Below the pieces are notes generated by a model. That model had not been told where the DNA came from. It did no database searches and saw nothing but the letters and a program-made list of their open reading frames with translations. DNA of 64,000 bases from positions 24,800,429 to 24,864,428 of the forward strand of contig OW285187.1 of NCBI GenBank assembly GCA_935421135.1, read 5' to 3'. The position numbers were made by a program, and so were the translations under genes. Of this stretch, positions 12,710-36,100 are shown piece by piece. Position 1 is the stretch's first letter, and the number at the start of each line of letters is the position of its first letter. The DNA comes from Bugulina stolonifera. Lineage: Eukaryota > Bryozoa > Gymnolaemata > Cheilostomatida > Bugulidae.

Positions 12710-15258
12710 GGGAAATCTAAGTAATTCATTCACTGTGCATATTTACAACATTCTATAAAACAGCTTACCAAAATGGCACATATCACAGCAGACAATTACT
12801 CACCTAGGAGAGAAAGTTTTGGCTTTATTCTAAGGACTGCTTTATGAAAAAGTATGGCCATTGAATAGTCAGCAGTACTAAGTTTTTTCTGAACACTGTG
12901 CCCACAGCAGAGAAGCAAATAAATGATTGCATAATGAAACTTACCTATTCTGTCAAACTACTCCCAGTTCACAAGGTTGACTCACTACCAGATATCCTCT
13001 GCGTGTGTGGGCTAATGTTAGTTTTTCTTGGCATAATAGTTGGCTACATCTTATTAACTACAGCCTAGTAAAACAACATACACTGTATACCAACAATGAG
13101 ACTAGTACATAAATATACAATAATACACTGTATACCAACAGTGTGACTAGTACATATACACTGTTCTGATGTCAGCAGTAAACAGTCATATTGAGTACAC
13201 TTTAGGAATTTATTAACAAAACTGATATATTTTGAATGAAAATTAATGCTTCAGCATCGTTAAAAAAATGATTAGGCTACTTTTGTTGATAAAAAGATCA
13301 ATTCTGTCATCTTGTTGTAGCCTTATTGTTGAATACCAACTCCTCTGACTATTTGGGCAAAACTATTCCGTTATATTTTCCTGATAGAATCAATACTTTG
13401 AAGCGATACCCAGTGCCAATTTTCCATAAATCTGAATAAAACTAATAGTAATTCTCACACTAGAATACATAATTTGAAGACAGTATTTGTCAAAGGAGAT
13501 AACAAATTAACAGCTCTTCGAAAAAAATTATATGGCTCATTTTATAGCCCATTATATGACAAGCCGCAAAATTATCCTACATATTAATGCAATTTCCATG
13601 TCAGCTAGGCTGTTATTGCTGGCTAGTTTCACAAGTTTGGCTACCACTTGTAAGAAACCTACTGAGAAATGCTACCAAACATGATCTGTAGACTATCTAC
13701 ACCAAGTCAAGCTAACACCAAAAGGCTACTGACAACAAGCTGTCTACTCTATCAAAATTTGAGACGAAGTGACTTATTGTGACACACAGCTAGATAAACA
13801 GTACTGGCTAGATAATTGTTACACACTACCAGACCAGCATGATACGAAGTGCTATCCAGTGGCTAGTACACAAACTTATATGCTCGATATCCTGAAAATT
13901 TTTATACTACCTTTACCAATTTGGAATTTTAAAACTAATAAATCTATGGAGTATAGGCTTATAATCCTATGGAGTGGAAGAGTTGACAGAAATGAAAGCA
14001 AACTGAGAGTGTGTTTGTGTCTCTAAAACCAGACTTGAACTTATCACAATGCACAAAAAAGAAGTTCGATTACTCTGATTTTTTAGTTTATATGAGAAAA
14101 CACTCATCCAACGGAAGCCTACAAACCAGATCTGACAGCGTATGGCTAAACTCTTTCTTTCTAGACCTGAATTTATGGTAGATAATCACTGCATGTCTAA
14201 TTAGTCACATGGTAACTTGCATTCCCTAGTGAGGATAGCTGTGAGCAGGTGCAAAGATTGTGGGATATGATATTAAATAAAATTTAAACTTTTACGAAAG
14301 TTAATAAAATAAAATTGACACTCGATTTGAAATACTCTAGAAATGAAGCAAAAAATCATAATTATATAAATTAGCAAAACTTGACCTAAGTTGAGTTTTA
14401 AAATAAAATGAAAATCATATGATCATAATGATTTAATAAACAAGCATGAGGCTAAAAGTAAAAAAAATGAAAATAAAAAGCACTGTCAGCCAGTCACTGT
14501 ATAGAATCATACTAGTTTCCTTTAAATCCATTTACGAACTATTCACTTAACCTTCACTCTACTTGCAAACAATATACAACATGATTATAATGATTGTAAT
14601 TAACTAACGATAAATAGTTTTCTATTTTCAGTTTCGGAATAACTAAATTTAATCATTAGATTATTTATAATTTATAATAATTGAATAGAATAAGAATAAA
14701 TCAACTGATGTGAACTAAAGTTATTTATAGCCCTAGATTGGATATATTAGCATTTATTGCGCGTGTGATACTGAAAAAAAGCTATACTGTGAATGCTACA
14801 AATGATAAATCGAATTGGCAAGAAAAGAACTCCAACTGCTCCTGGAACAAAAATTCCTAACAAACTTGAAAGAAGTTCCAATAATTAATGATTTAAGGCC
14901 GGAAACGCCCACCTTCACCTGCGGCAAAAGTACTGTGCCGCTAACAAATTCGGTGAAAATACAGCTTGTAGCATAGGTCACCCTGTCTTGTAGACACAGA
15001 CCATACGTGTTTAGCCAATTAAAAGCGACAATACTCAGCTAACACTTTAGAGATTTACTTTCGGGTGGGCACGTTTCGTACCACAGTGATAGCATCAAAC
15101 ATCACCAACAGAAACAAGGCTACGATTCCTTACTGCACTTTTAAATATGGAGGTGCTCAGTCAGCGAAAAGCAAAAAGTGTAGTTTAATCGGCCACAATC
15201 CACTGCCAACGTCCGAGCACAGTGTATTTACTGGATTTCTTCCTTTTGTGTGCAAAAA
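12710..15258. promoter_or_regulatory. Divergent intergenic region between INPP5F and POLR2B
   Basis: This 2.5-kb stretch separates the two head-to-head start codons, so it should contain both promoters and 5' UTRs. I see no coding exon. The stretch at about 14880-15130, next to POLR2B, is less AT-rich and is the best candidate for its core promoter. No TATA box or initiator could be assigned with confidence. The central part (about 14250-14720) is extremely AT-rich. Confidence 0.5.
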
Positions 15259-23898
<8,640 letters not shown>

Positions 23899-24190
23899 AA
23901 TTGACATCTTTACCTCAGACTGTACAGAACTTCTATGGCCTTCTATTACCTATTAATTTTTTGCACCACATGTAACTTGGCAAACTACTTTTACATGTTT
24001 GTTTTATTCATTGTAAATACTATAAATAAACTATTAATTGTATGTATAAAATAATTAACTTTCTATAGAAATTTACTCGTATAGTTAATTCTAGCACCTT
24101 CTATACATTATACATCATGTTTCCATTGCAAATTGAAAGAAAATTGAAATATTGATAATAAAATAGAAGCAATGTTATAATATAAATAAA
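23899..24190. terminator. Shared 3' region of convergent POLR2B and WDR11
   Basis: The two stop codons face each other 292 bp apart. POLR2B has AATAAA at 24025-24030. The nearest clear minus-strand AATAAA for WDR11 is TTTATT at 24003-24008. If both are used, the two mRNAs overlap tail to tail. Confidence 0.6.
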
Positions 24191-27100
24191 TTATACTGAA
24201 TTAGAGGAAGAGGAATGCTGCATCTCATCCAATCTTTGTTTCCCCTGCTCTCCAGCTTTAGCCCAGCAGTAAGCAGCACCATCTTCTATGCCAGCATCTT
24301 TCAATAACCGTCCATATTGCAAATATACTGCTTCAATGATGGGTGCTATGGCTGCCAGTTAAGAATTACAAGGTACATGAATTGTATACCAATGACTATG
24401 CAATGGCCAACTTTTAAGGGAAAAATAAATCCTACCCTACTTGTGAAAAAGAAATGGTGAGAGTACCAGGTAGTCACGTTTTTAATTAAAATAACAGGGA
24501 AGATTATACTATGTGACAGCAAGGGCACAGGATAAGGAAGTATGGTTCCTAAAGCTTTGTTGATTAACTTGCAATAATTGCAGATTGGGCATATCAATAT
24601 TCTCTTCCACATACATGAAGTAAAAATTTAGTGTGTGCAGCATATTAATAAAGGATACAGTTCTTTTCTGTTAGCTCCAGCAGTTTATTTTGATGACAGG
24701 CTTCAATAAAGATGGCTGCCATAGAGAAGCACTGCATACCATAGAGCAGCTCAATCACCTTCATCAAGCTTCCTATGCTGAGGGCAGCAAGCACAGCCTG
24801 CTCCTATAACAGAACATACAATATACAAACTACTTGCAGCAGGGGGATTCAGAGTAGGGTTTGGATTCTAACTCCCAATTTAAATTTCAAGTCAAAGGCA
24901 GGACAACTTCCAAACTGCTAATACGTACATCAATGAATTGAATAGCCATAGACAACATGTTTATATTGTATCTATACTGTTTACATTAACACTAAGATCA
25001 AAGGACTGAAGGAGAGGTGGACATTAAATACCTTCTCATTTATAGATGGACTAGTGAGGTACTCATTTATCCATCTAGAAATCACTTCTGCAGAATCTCG
25101 ACTCTGTAGTGTAACCTATCAATACCAAAGTTCATGGATTACTTACATAGACTAGACAACAAGTTTCACTTGTAAACACCAAAGTTGGCTATTTACAATG
25201 ACAATATTCACATCGGATGTTACAAATGAGACTTTAACATTGGCAACCTTTGACAGCCACACAGCCTCGTTCCAGTGTCCGTAACTCTGCAGGTAACGAC
25301 ACGCATCTAAGCTCTTGTCTATGAGACACAGTAACTCCACACCCTCTGTAAACAAATACCAGAATATAACATGACTAGCACTTAGCTGGGCTATATCGAG
25401 ACACCAAACATGCATGTATAAATCAAACAAAATTTCCCAGCATATGAGTTATATATGATAGCTCAACTTTCAGCTGGTTTATAAGTGTAAGATAATTGAG
25501 CCATGTGAGAGTAAGTCAGATTACTGAAGGTTCAGATAATCTTACCAGATAGTTGTCCTTGGGCAATTAAACTTGTGGCTACCAGCTTCAGAGTGCTCTG
25601 AGATGCGCCAGATGTTCTGACTGTGGCTAGGAGGCAGGCTCTGTGAAGTTATATATATTATATTATATATACATTACATGTACATCTACATGTATATTGT
25701 ATAACAGATATACATGGTTGCCGGAGTTAATCTGCACCTATTGTCTTCAGATATGCATTAATGTGTAGATAGGAATGATGGTTGATTAAAATTTGGTATT
25801 AGGGGCCGAACCAGCTTCACTACTATTATTACAAACTGTATATCCACATGCATTAGAATGTTAAGTAGGTATGTTGCATATATACCTAAGTGAGTCATTG
25901 TAGGAGCTGGATGTGTCAGAGTCGGATTGCAGCAGCAGATGGACAGCTCTGTCATACTCTCCGAGGAGTATATACTTTCTAGCACAGTCTAGACGTGCTG
26001 CTCCACCATATTTCTTGTAGTCTTGCAGTATCACACGCAACAATTCATTTTTCTGCAAGTAAACGCATGTATTCACTGAAAACAATATTGGAATTATTTT
26101 TATATACACAATGTATGTCATTGAAAACATGAATTGCAAGGAATTTAACAAAAAGCATTGAGCCCATTAACTTGAGTTTAATCTGCAGGTAAACAAGTAC
26201 CAGTAAATTGTCTTCACACTAGTAAAGCTAACCGTATATACAATGTAGCATCAATACTTGTACATACATTTGTATTTCTACACCTACACAGATATACTAC
26301 ACACCTTGAATGTCTGGTTACTACAGAATATATCATAGTTGGACTCAAGAGATTGTGAATCTTCTGCTGAGGAAGGAATAGAACCTGCAGATCCGTTAGT
26401 CTTCAACTCAGCAGAACTTGGTACAAATAAGTCCACATGACCTGAAAGTACAGTTTCCAATGACCTGACAGTAATGGAAGCATAATACATGTACGTTCCA
26501 ATTCTATAGGCAAACAATTAAACACAGTTAGGTGAAGAAAGCAGATGCATACAATGTACGTAAGGGTAGAGATATTTCCCAAACACAAACTACATGTAAT
26601 TCTAACACAAAAATACAATAAAATGTCTCTTATTCAAAGATTGGGTAAAAAATTATATAAAGGCAGTATTTGACCTTTCCGCAGTAAATTGACTTACCGT
26701 TAGTATTGTGCTCCGTCCCTTCATTCTGTTTAACTATCTCATTGCTCCATGTGTTCATGTAGTGGGAGGCTACAGTCCAGAAGTCGATAGAGAATCGACA
26801 ACCTGTCAGGTAGGAAGCCATTAAGCATCTACCAACTATATCAGCAGTAGCAGCGTCTAAGCACTCTTCTATATCCCTGAACATGGAAATACACATACCA
26901 CATGCAATACTGTATGTGAGAAATGCAAATACATAAAAATTAGAATTAGAATTATCCCCCTATTATGTAGATTTACATGTAAATCGCTCTGCAGTCTAAT
27001 GTAGTGTCGTCCAAGAGAGAACATTTTTCAGAGCTTCAAATTCAAATAAATTACAGTAAAAGTTTCAGTAGTGCAAACAGAGTATGAATCACATACATCG

Positions 27101-30100
27101 GCAAGTTCATCACTTGAGAGGTATCAGGTGAGCTTGTCTTCCATGGCTGGTGGTAGAGTCTGCATTTTAGTAGAAGCTGCTGCGACGAGGGTAGCAAACA
27201 AGGGAGGTAACTCTCACCTGAAGTACACCGACGCGTAACACTGATTACATTACAATTTTAAGGATGATCTGAACTGTGCTATATAACATACTTGTACTTG
27301 TAGATATTCCTATAGGCTATTTACTTATAAGCACAATGTAGGAATAGAAATTCTTTGATTACAATGTATTGTGTTCATTCAAGTTACATATAACTGAATC
27401 TACGCTTGTAGAACAACCAACCTGGGTCAGATAGGTCTGTAAAATGGGACATGAATGTTTGCATGGATACATCTGTAACAGCCACGTATCCGTCAGCAAT
27501 GGATAGAACTATTTTATCGGAGGCAACCCAGTCGGCATCACTCACTCGACCAATCGTCTTGGGGAACGCCTGGGTGCTAATAGTTTTGTTCTAAAATCAG
27601 AGGAAAGTATACTTACTACATACAGTGCGCTTACAGCATTGTTGGTGACTGTAGGATAGATCTAGTAACAAAATTCACACTCAAACGTTGTTGTAAACAT
27701 ATTACTGTAGTTATGCCTACATTTGCTATAATAAGCAGTAGTGGTGATGTATTTACTAATATTGTTTACTTGCTAGAAAATTCAATGAACTTTGATTAAC
27801 TATACTCGTACAGTCTTTGCTGCCCAAGAGAATTGAGAAATCAACCCCAGCAGAAGATGTGAACGCCACATGGTGTATAGTAGAGGCCTTTTGACTAACA
27901 CCTGAGGGAGGAAATCTCAAAAACTATTCACTAATGTCCATGATAAATCACACCAGAAACGCTGATGGTAAGAATAGTAGGCATGGCTCAGACGTGAGTG
28001 TTACGCCATCTCAACATATATGAAGTAGTACACCAGACAAGAGGACATTGTGGTAATACATGTAGAATGTTACTAAATAATAATATGATTCATATCCGCG
28101 ACTTGTCTACTGGTACCATGACTGCTGCTTGGAACTACCTACATATAAAATTAGGCTCATAGACTATCTATTATTACTCAGAGTGACCTTGAAACAGCAC
28201 CTGCTTGACTAATTGACAAGTTTCTAAACCCAGAAGTTAATAAGTTAGAATTTCCAACTCGGACCTTGTACCTAGATATATATGCTATTGTGCACAGTGA
28301 TTTCACCCCAACTACCTCCTTTCACTTTTATATTAATATTACAAAAAACATGAGTATGGTGAAGAAAATACCAATGCATATACTAACACCTACAACTAAC
28401 AGTTAGTACTTACAGTAAGTCGGTCATACACTTGAATTTCTTCATTCAATAAGAGTAGAATCTTTCCGTTGTCCTTCCCAGGTGCAAACCTAATCTTCCT
28501 CACCATCCCTTTAGATATTCCCCAGTTTCTAGATAATGAAAGTGTAGATTATCAGTTTAAAGATGATACAAATATCATAAAATTGTTACGAAACACCTAG
28601 AACGTTGAAGAGAAAAATATGATATTGTACGTGACACCTACGATGATTTCTTATTTTTCAGATCCCAGAAGCTGATATTGCCATTGACATCTCCTAAACA
28701 CAGAAGTTCATTCTTCCAACCCAGAGCAGTCACAGTACCACTGACGCCCTGAGTAAGTAAACATACGCATCATTAAATGTGTACACTAACGACACAATAA
28801 CAACTGATCATGCAAATCAAGTAATGGTACCTGATATACAGGTATGACACACTCCTCTATTGGAACTGTTTCCTTCATCAGCAGTACCAAGTTGAGGTAA
28901 TAATCCCAATAGAAATACATATAGTACTATGACTCGACATCTAAATAGTTATCTATATACATACCTGTGCCCCGATAGTAGAGCCATCCTTAATGAGACT
29001 ACCTTCTACAATGTAGTGATGTAACAGACATGTATTGTCTGTGAACACAAAGTGCTCCTTTACCAGTGTGTTTGAGCTGAAAGTTGTAATTTATATATAC
29101 GTGAGTTTACATACTACATAATATCTATTACAGTTTTACATAAAATGATAAGAATCTGGAAGCTATCTAAATAGAGTGTGACGGTCTGATGAAATATCGA
29201 CCCATGAATATCTTTGAACAGCAATGGGAATGCCGGTGGGCGAACAGAAGTAGAAACTAATACCTTGAGTAGCTTTCATTTTCATCTGTATGTGCCTTCT
29301 TCTTGAATGCAGACGGAGACCATTCCTAAGTGCAATAACAGCATCATCATAATACTACATGCACGTAGTCAACGTTAGATCTATACCATCCGTAATGCAT
29401 AATACAGACAAGCATGTAATACAGACAAGCATGTAATACAGACAAGCATGTAATACAGACGAGCATGTAATACAGACAAGCATGTAATACAGACGAGCAT
29501 GTAATACAGACAAGCATGTAATGCAGACAAGCATGTAATGCAGACAAGCATGTAATACTTACTAGCGAAGTGATTGTCGGGAAATCGTTGGGCATTTCTC
29601 TCAGCAAAGTCAGTGTTTTCATTTCCCACAATTCCATTGGTTTGTTCTTAAACACTATCACCATATATTGCCTGAAGAAATATTAGAAGCATGCCCACAT
29701 ATATCCTGGTTACATAATTGAAGCAAAGAAATACAGTTTATAGAATATACAGTTAAAGGGAATTGTAATTCAATTAAAAAGTAGGAAAGCAAGCAAACAA
29801 AATATCAAGTGGCATACATACGCGTACTTTAGCGAATACTTACTTCATGTTGGATATCCTAATGATCTGTACAACTCCCTCATCCGGCTTTGAAGGTCTG
29901 AAGTTGATCACATTTCCTATTTCAACCAGAAATATGACTATTACCGATACACAACAAACATTGAATTTTACATAATAAAATAACAGCACTTGGTCACGCT
30001 TACATAACTAATTGCAATTAATACACTTTAGGAGAGACTCGGCTAATATAAACTCAAATATCCTTGACATAGGGTCGAACCTGTCTTGATGTTTACAAAT

Positions 30101-33100
30101 GCAATATCACTTCTGCCGGTGCTGCCATTTAGATTCTCACAACCATGTGCCACTAAGGAGTGCAGGGAAGCCCATTCTATACCTCGTACTTGACAGGAAA
30201 GAACCGACTCGTCACGCACCATTTTGCCATTCTTTATATCGAATATCTGTATATTCCCCTTGAGTGAACCTAGCAGTCAGAAAAATACGCATTGTCATAA
30301 AACAGACACCACAATGTTAACAGAGCTTTCCGGAAGACGTGCCAAAGACTTGTTGAGCTACTGGCTGGAAAGACTTCACTGTTTCTAATAGATGACCAAT
30401 ATAATGTAGGGAATTTGTATTACCCATTGTCACATACCGATGGCTAAATATGGCTGATAGACATGGAAATTCTTCGTAGTCAGTGGAGGGCACATCTTCA
30501 CTACGAAAGGACCTTGAGCTAAGCAGTTAGTGATACCAGTTAGTAGAAAGGTGGGTTTGTCTGCTTCAGGGAGCATACAGTCGTCACTGGTGGATGGTTT
30601 GAGTAGCTGTGGTAGACTTAGAATAGGCTGAGGAGCAGTATCAACAGTTGATCCATCCTCGGATAACCTCTAAAAATAAAAGGGGGAAGAGAACTGAGGA
30701 CATGGTTAACCTTCTTACAGCGAACTTAGAATTGAGTGATCGGGTCAATACTCATACCATGATGTACATGAACAGCTAATGGATCACTTTATATCAACTT
30801 GATACATCACTATTTTACAGCTCCATTTTACAATTTAAGTGGTCACATCTTTACATCCAATAATCAAATATATTTATAATTCCAATATTATTTACAACAA
30901 TGGACCAAAAACCTCTAAATTTGAATATCATCCCATTACACCCAACAATCAAAAATACAACTTAATGACACAAAGTCACAAACGAGACTGCAATCTGTAA
31001 AATTGGCTGTGTGTATTACTGTATCACAGAGTTATTCTCATAAATATAATTCTAAACAAGTATTATGAACATGAGCTTCTTGGGATTTAGTAAAGGAGAT
31101 GCCATGTGGACTAGGAGAGTGATCCAAACTAAACCTGCAGTAAGTCATGTGTTATGTACCTCATTACGTCATGTACATGTAGTATAGATATTATTATGAA
31201 ACTAGTAGTATATGAAAGTACTGAAATATAAGTTACTACTTCTATCTATCATCATGTGGAGGCTTCTTAGAGATTGATAATTTATAATAATTTCCGTATA
31301 TTTTCTCATTATGCAGCGAGTGCAAAGAGAGTTAGAGGAAGAGTTGAAAGCAGTTTATGGAATGTTCCAGAACTCGTATATTACAAGAAATCAACTCATA
31401 AGACTACAGGAAGTGATATTAACTCAGGTTAGTAACATGTCTAATATTACATAATAATATAACTGAAATAATAAGAGTAACATCAACATGTATATTTTTG
31501 TATTACCAACAGTGTAACGTCAGTAGAATTATTAAGTAGTCATATTATTAATTATAGACTATTACTATGCTAAGTTGTACAGAGATAGAGATCCAAGACT
31601 CTACTGTTTGTATACTGAGTGGTTTAAATCGAACCAACGATGCATAAAGTAGTGTATCCATGAGAATACAACTCCAAATTATTAACTAATTGAGTAATTA
31701 TTCGCAGTGCTAATTATTCCATGGAAAGATCTGGATTTATCTACATTTATTATCTATTTACAGACAGTAAAAGAGTCTTTCCAGGTGTTAAGAACTCGTG
31801 CTATAAAGAAAGTATCAGATATTGTGGAGAGATATGACAAATCTAAAGCTCAACATGTAGTATATAGAAAGGTATGTTTATTATATTACTAGATATTTGA
31901 GTGTGTGTGTCACAAGAGCTACCATGATGTACTGGTAATATTTACAGCATCTCTATATAACACATAATATTTTATTACAGGAAAGAGTAAAGATAATATT
32001 TGATAGTAATGTGCAGGACAAGGTCTACATGTTTCAACAGAAATGGAGGAAGTAAATAGAATATACATGCAGCTGTTATAAGAATTGAGAATGGTTTGGA
32101 TCAAGATATAGAGAGATGGAGTATGAGGATGTAGTAATACATGTGTAGAGATATGGGATGAGGACATGTACACTCTATATATACAGAGTAGAGTTTAGTT
32201 ATGATTTACCTATCAGTATATTATTATTATACTGTATAACATGTAAGATGCTACTTGTATGGATTGGTGAATGTACTGAATGTATTATTCCATGTGTTAT
32301 TAATACTGTTTACTGTTTACACTGTTTCAGTTAATATAAATATATTATATGAGGGGTTTATATGGATATATTGGATTAGTTCAATAAATATTCATACTAA
32401 ATTCAACATCTACTAACTTATTTTCTAGACAGATCTTCGATTGCAGTAATTAAACCAACACAGATAACAAAAAACTGGACAAATCTTTAATAGCATACAC
32501 TAAATTGTGTAGTTTGATATTAATTTTAGCAAGTTACAAATTTTCAGCAGGAGTTATCTTGTCATGCCAAAGCACATATTCGGTATTCCTAGACTCCTCA
32601 CTGCTGCTAGAATGTGTCACATTTGGAGTTGTACTGTCTTGTTTGACTTATACATTGCTAGAATGACTGGCTATCACACAACATGTACAAGACTTTGCAT
32701 TCGACACAGACAATTGCTGCATATCCCTATATGGTTACTATTATTTTATAGTTATTGTACTAAGGTAATGACAACTCCAAGCTAAATCAAAAACTAGCGC
32801 TGCATATAAATGAGTAGAGAGTCTTCGAGGGATTGTCTTTATAATGAAATACTCGTTTCACCAATTTGTAGTTCCCCGTCCCACCTTATCTGGTGCCAAT
32901 ATACATGTTAATAGTCATTGGCAACAAAAATATAACATATTAACAATCTCAAGACAGCGGACAACAAAAGTTGACCAACTAAAGAACAACAAAAGTTATA
33001 AAAAGTAATCACATATTGCAATTTTATATACAAAAATTTTCAGACTACTTGCTTGTATTGGGAGTTATTTGCTCTTAGATCAAGTAAAAAGAGGGAGGTG

Positions 33101-36100
33101 ACAACTCTGACTATATACTAATCACATAAGTATTTAGTTTTGTCACAATATTGCAGTTAGATAGTAATATGTTATGTATATGTAGCATAGAGTCATATAT
33201 AATATTTTGCTATTATTTACAACAATGGACCAAAAATATAAATTTGAATATTATCCCATTACACCCAACAATCAAAAATGTAACGTTGATGACACAAAGT
33301 CACAAACTATACTGCAATCTGTAAAGTTGGCTGTGTGTATTACTGCATCACTGAGTTATTCTCATAAATATAATTCTAAACAAGTATTATGAACACGAGC
33401 TTCTTGGGATTTAGTAAAGGAGATGCCATGTGGACTAGGAGAGTGATTCAAACTAAACCTGCAGTAAGTCATGTGTTATGTATCTCATTACGTCATGTAC
33501 ATGTAGTATAGATATTATTATGAAACTACTAGTACATGAAAGTACTGAAATATAAGTTACTACTTCTACCTATCATCATGTTGAGGCTTCTTCAAGATTG
33601 GTGATTTATAATAATTTGAGTATATTTGCTGATCTTTACAGCGAGTGCAAAGAGAGTTAGAGGAAGAGTTGAAGGCAGTTTATGGAATGTTCCAGAACTC
33701 GTATATTACAAGAAATCAACTCATCAGACTACAGGAAGTCATATTAACTCAGGTTAGTAACACTAACATATTTACTATTACATGATAATATAACTGAAAT
33801 AATATTTGTACCATCCGAATTGTTGTACTACTTGAATAGTGTAACATCAGTAGAATCATGATATAGTAATGTTATTGACTATTACTAAGTTGTAGATAGA
33901 TTGAGATTCAATACTCTGTTTGAATATTTAGTGGTTTAAATCGAACCACCAATGCACCAAGTAGTGCATCCATCTTGTATTTATCTTGTTATGTATTACC
34001 ATCTTATCATTCTAATGTATGAGAACACAACTTCAAATTAATAATTAATTGAGTAATTATTCCACAGAAAGATCTGGATTTATCTACATTTATTATCTAT
34101 TTACAGACAGTAAAAGAGTCTTCCCAGGTGTTAAGAACTCGTGCTATAAAGAATGTATCAGATATTGTGGAGAGATATGACAACTCCAAAGCTCAGCATG
34201 TAGTATATGGAAAGGTATGCTTATTATATTACTAGATATTTGAATGTGTGTATTACATGAGCCATCATGATGTAATGGTAATATTTACAACATCTCTATA
34301 TAACATGTATATTAATTTGTTACTGTTACATAACATTATTATATAACACATAATATTGTATTACAGGAAAGAGTAAAGATAATATTTGATAGTAATGTGC
34401 AGCACAAGGTCTACATGTTTCAACAGAATTGGAAGTGAATAGAATATACATGTAGCTGTTATAAGGATTGAGAATGGTTTGGATCAAGATATAGAGAGAT
34501 GGAGTATAAAGATGTAGTAATACATGTGTAGAGATGTGGGATGAGGACATGATTGTGCACTCTATATACACAGTGTAGAGTTTAGTTATGATTTACATAT
34601 CAGTATATTATTACTATACTGTATAACATGTAAGATGTTACTTGTTGTATGAATTGGTGAATGTACTGAATGTATTATTCCATGTGTTATTAATACTGTT
34701 TACTGTTTACACTGTTTCAGTTAATATAAATATATTATATGTGGGGTTTATATGAATATATTGGATTAGTTCAATAAATATTCATATCTACTTCAATATC
34801 CACTATTTTATTCTCTGGACAGATCTTCGATTGCAGTAATTTAACCAATTTCAGAAAAATAAAAAAACTGGACAAATATTTAATAGCATACACTAAATTG
34901 TGTAGCTTGATATTAATTTTAGCAAGTTACAAATTTCAGTAGGAGTTATCTTATCATACTAAAGCACATATTCGGTATTCCTAGACTGCTCACTGCTGCT
35001 AGAATGTGTCACACATTTGGAGTTGTCCTGCCTTGGTTGACTTTTACATCGCTAGAATGAATGGCTATTACAAAACATGTACAAGACTTTGCATTTGGTC
35101 AGTTGCAGTGCATTTATAGTTATTGTACTAAGGTAATGACAACTCCAAATTAAATCAAAAACTGGCACTGTATATAATTGAGTAGACAGTCTTAGAGGGA
35201 TTGTCTCTGTAATGAAATACTTGTTTCACCAATTTGTAGTTCCACCCCACACTCCTTATCTGGTGCCAATATACATGTTAAGGTTGCTGAGCTGGTGTAG
35301 TGGTAGCATGTTCTGTTCACTGTACTAGGCGATTAGGTGCGCAGAGGCCCCGGGTTCAAACCCCAGTCAGGGACTGGTATTTTCATGGATTTGAAACAAA
35401 TCTCTGACTGCTCTAAAATAATTTCCTTGCTAAAAATACATCACATGTTAAATAGTTATTGGCATCATAAATATAACAATGTAAAGCTGCTATTGGTTTA
35501 TAAGACAGTAGAGGACAGAAATTTAAGAATAATAAAACTAATAAAAAGTAATTACATATTATTGCATTTCTTTTGTATACAAAAAATTTCAGATTAATTG
35601 CTGGTATTGGGGGTTATTTGCTCTTAGATCAGGTATAAAGAGAGAGGTGACAACTCAGACTATATATACCAACTACATAAGTATTTAGTTTTGTCGATGT
35701 ACTGTATTGCAGTTAGATAGTAATATGTAATGTACATGTAGCATAGAGTCATATAACATAATATTTTGCTATTATTTATAACAATGGACTAAAAATATTA
35801 ATTTGAATATTATCCCATTACGCCCAACAATCAAAAATACAGCGTTGATGACACAAAGTCACCAACGAGACAGCAATCTGTAAAGTTGGCTGTGTGTATT
35901 ACTGTATCACTGAGATATTCTCATAAATATAATTCTAAACAAGCATTATCAACATGAGCTTCTTGGGATTTAGTAAAGGAGATGCCATGTGGACTAGGAG
36001 AGTGATTCAAACTAAACCTGCAGTAAGTCATGTGTTATGTATCTCATTACGTCATGTACATGTAGTATAGATATTATTATGAAACTACTAGTACATGAAA

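Noticed and set aside
13769..14026. An 85-codon plus-strand frame between INPP5F and POLR2B
   Set aside because: It has no recognisable motifs, sits in AT-rich spacer and has no splice or promoter support.
27812..27887. Possible extra WDR11 exon (minus, ASTIHHVAFTSSAG...)
   Set aside because: It is open and has AG/GT edges, but its 76-bp length would break the frame, and the flanking exons already align with the family without it.
34326..34571. Recurring minus-strand frames of 75-84 codons (SSHISTHVLLH...) in each array unit
   Set aside because: They are the reverse complement of exon 4 and the 3' flank of the nested genes, with no splice logic and poor conservation of their ends.
35281..35372. 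A functional tRNA gene in the array
   Set aside because: The A and B boxes are present but the acceptor-stem halves do not pair and the body is extended; target-site duplications indicate an inserted SINE-like element.
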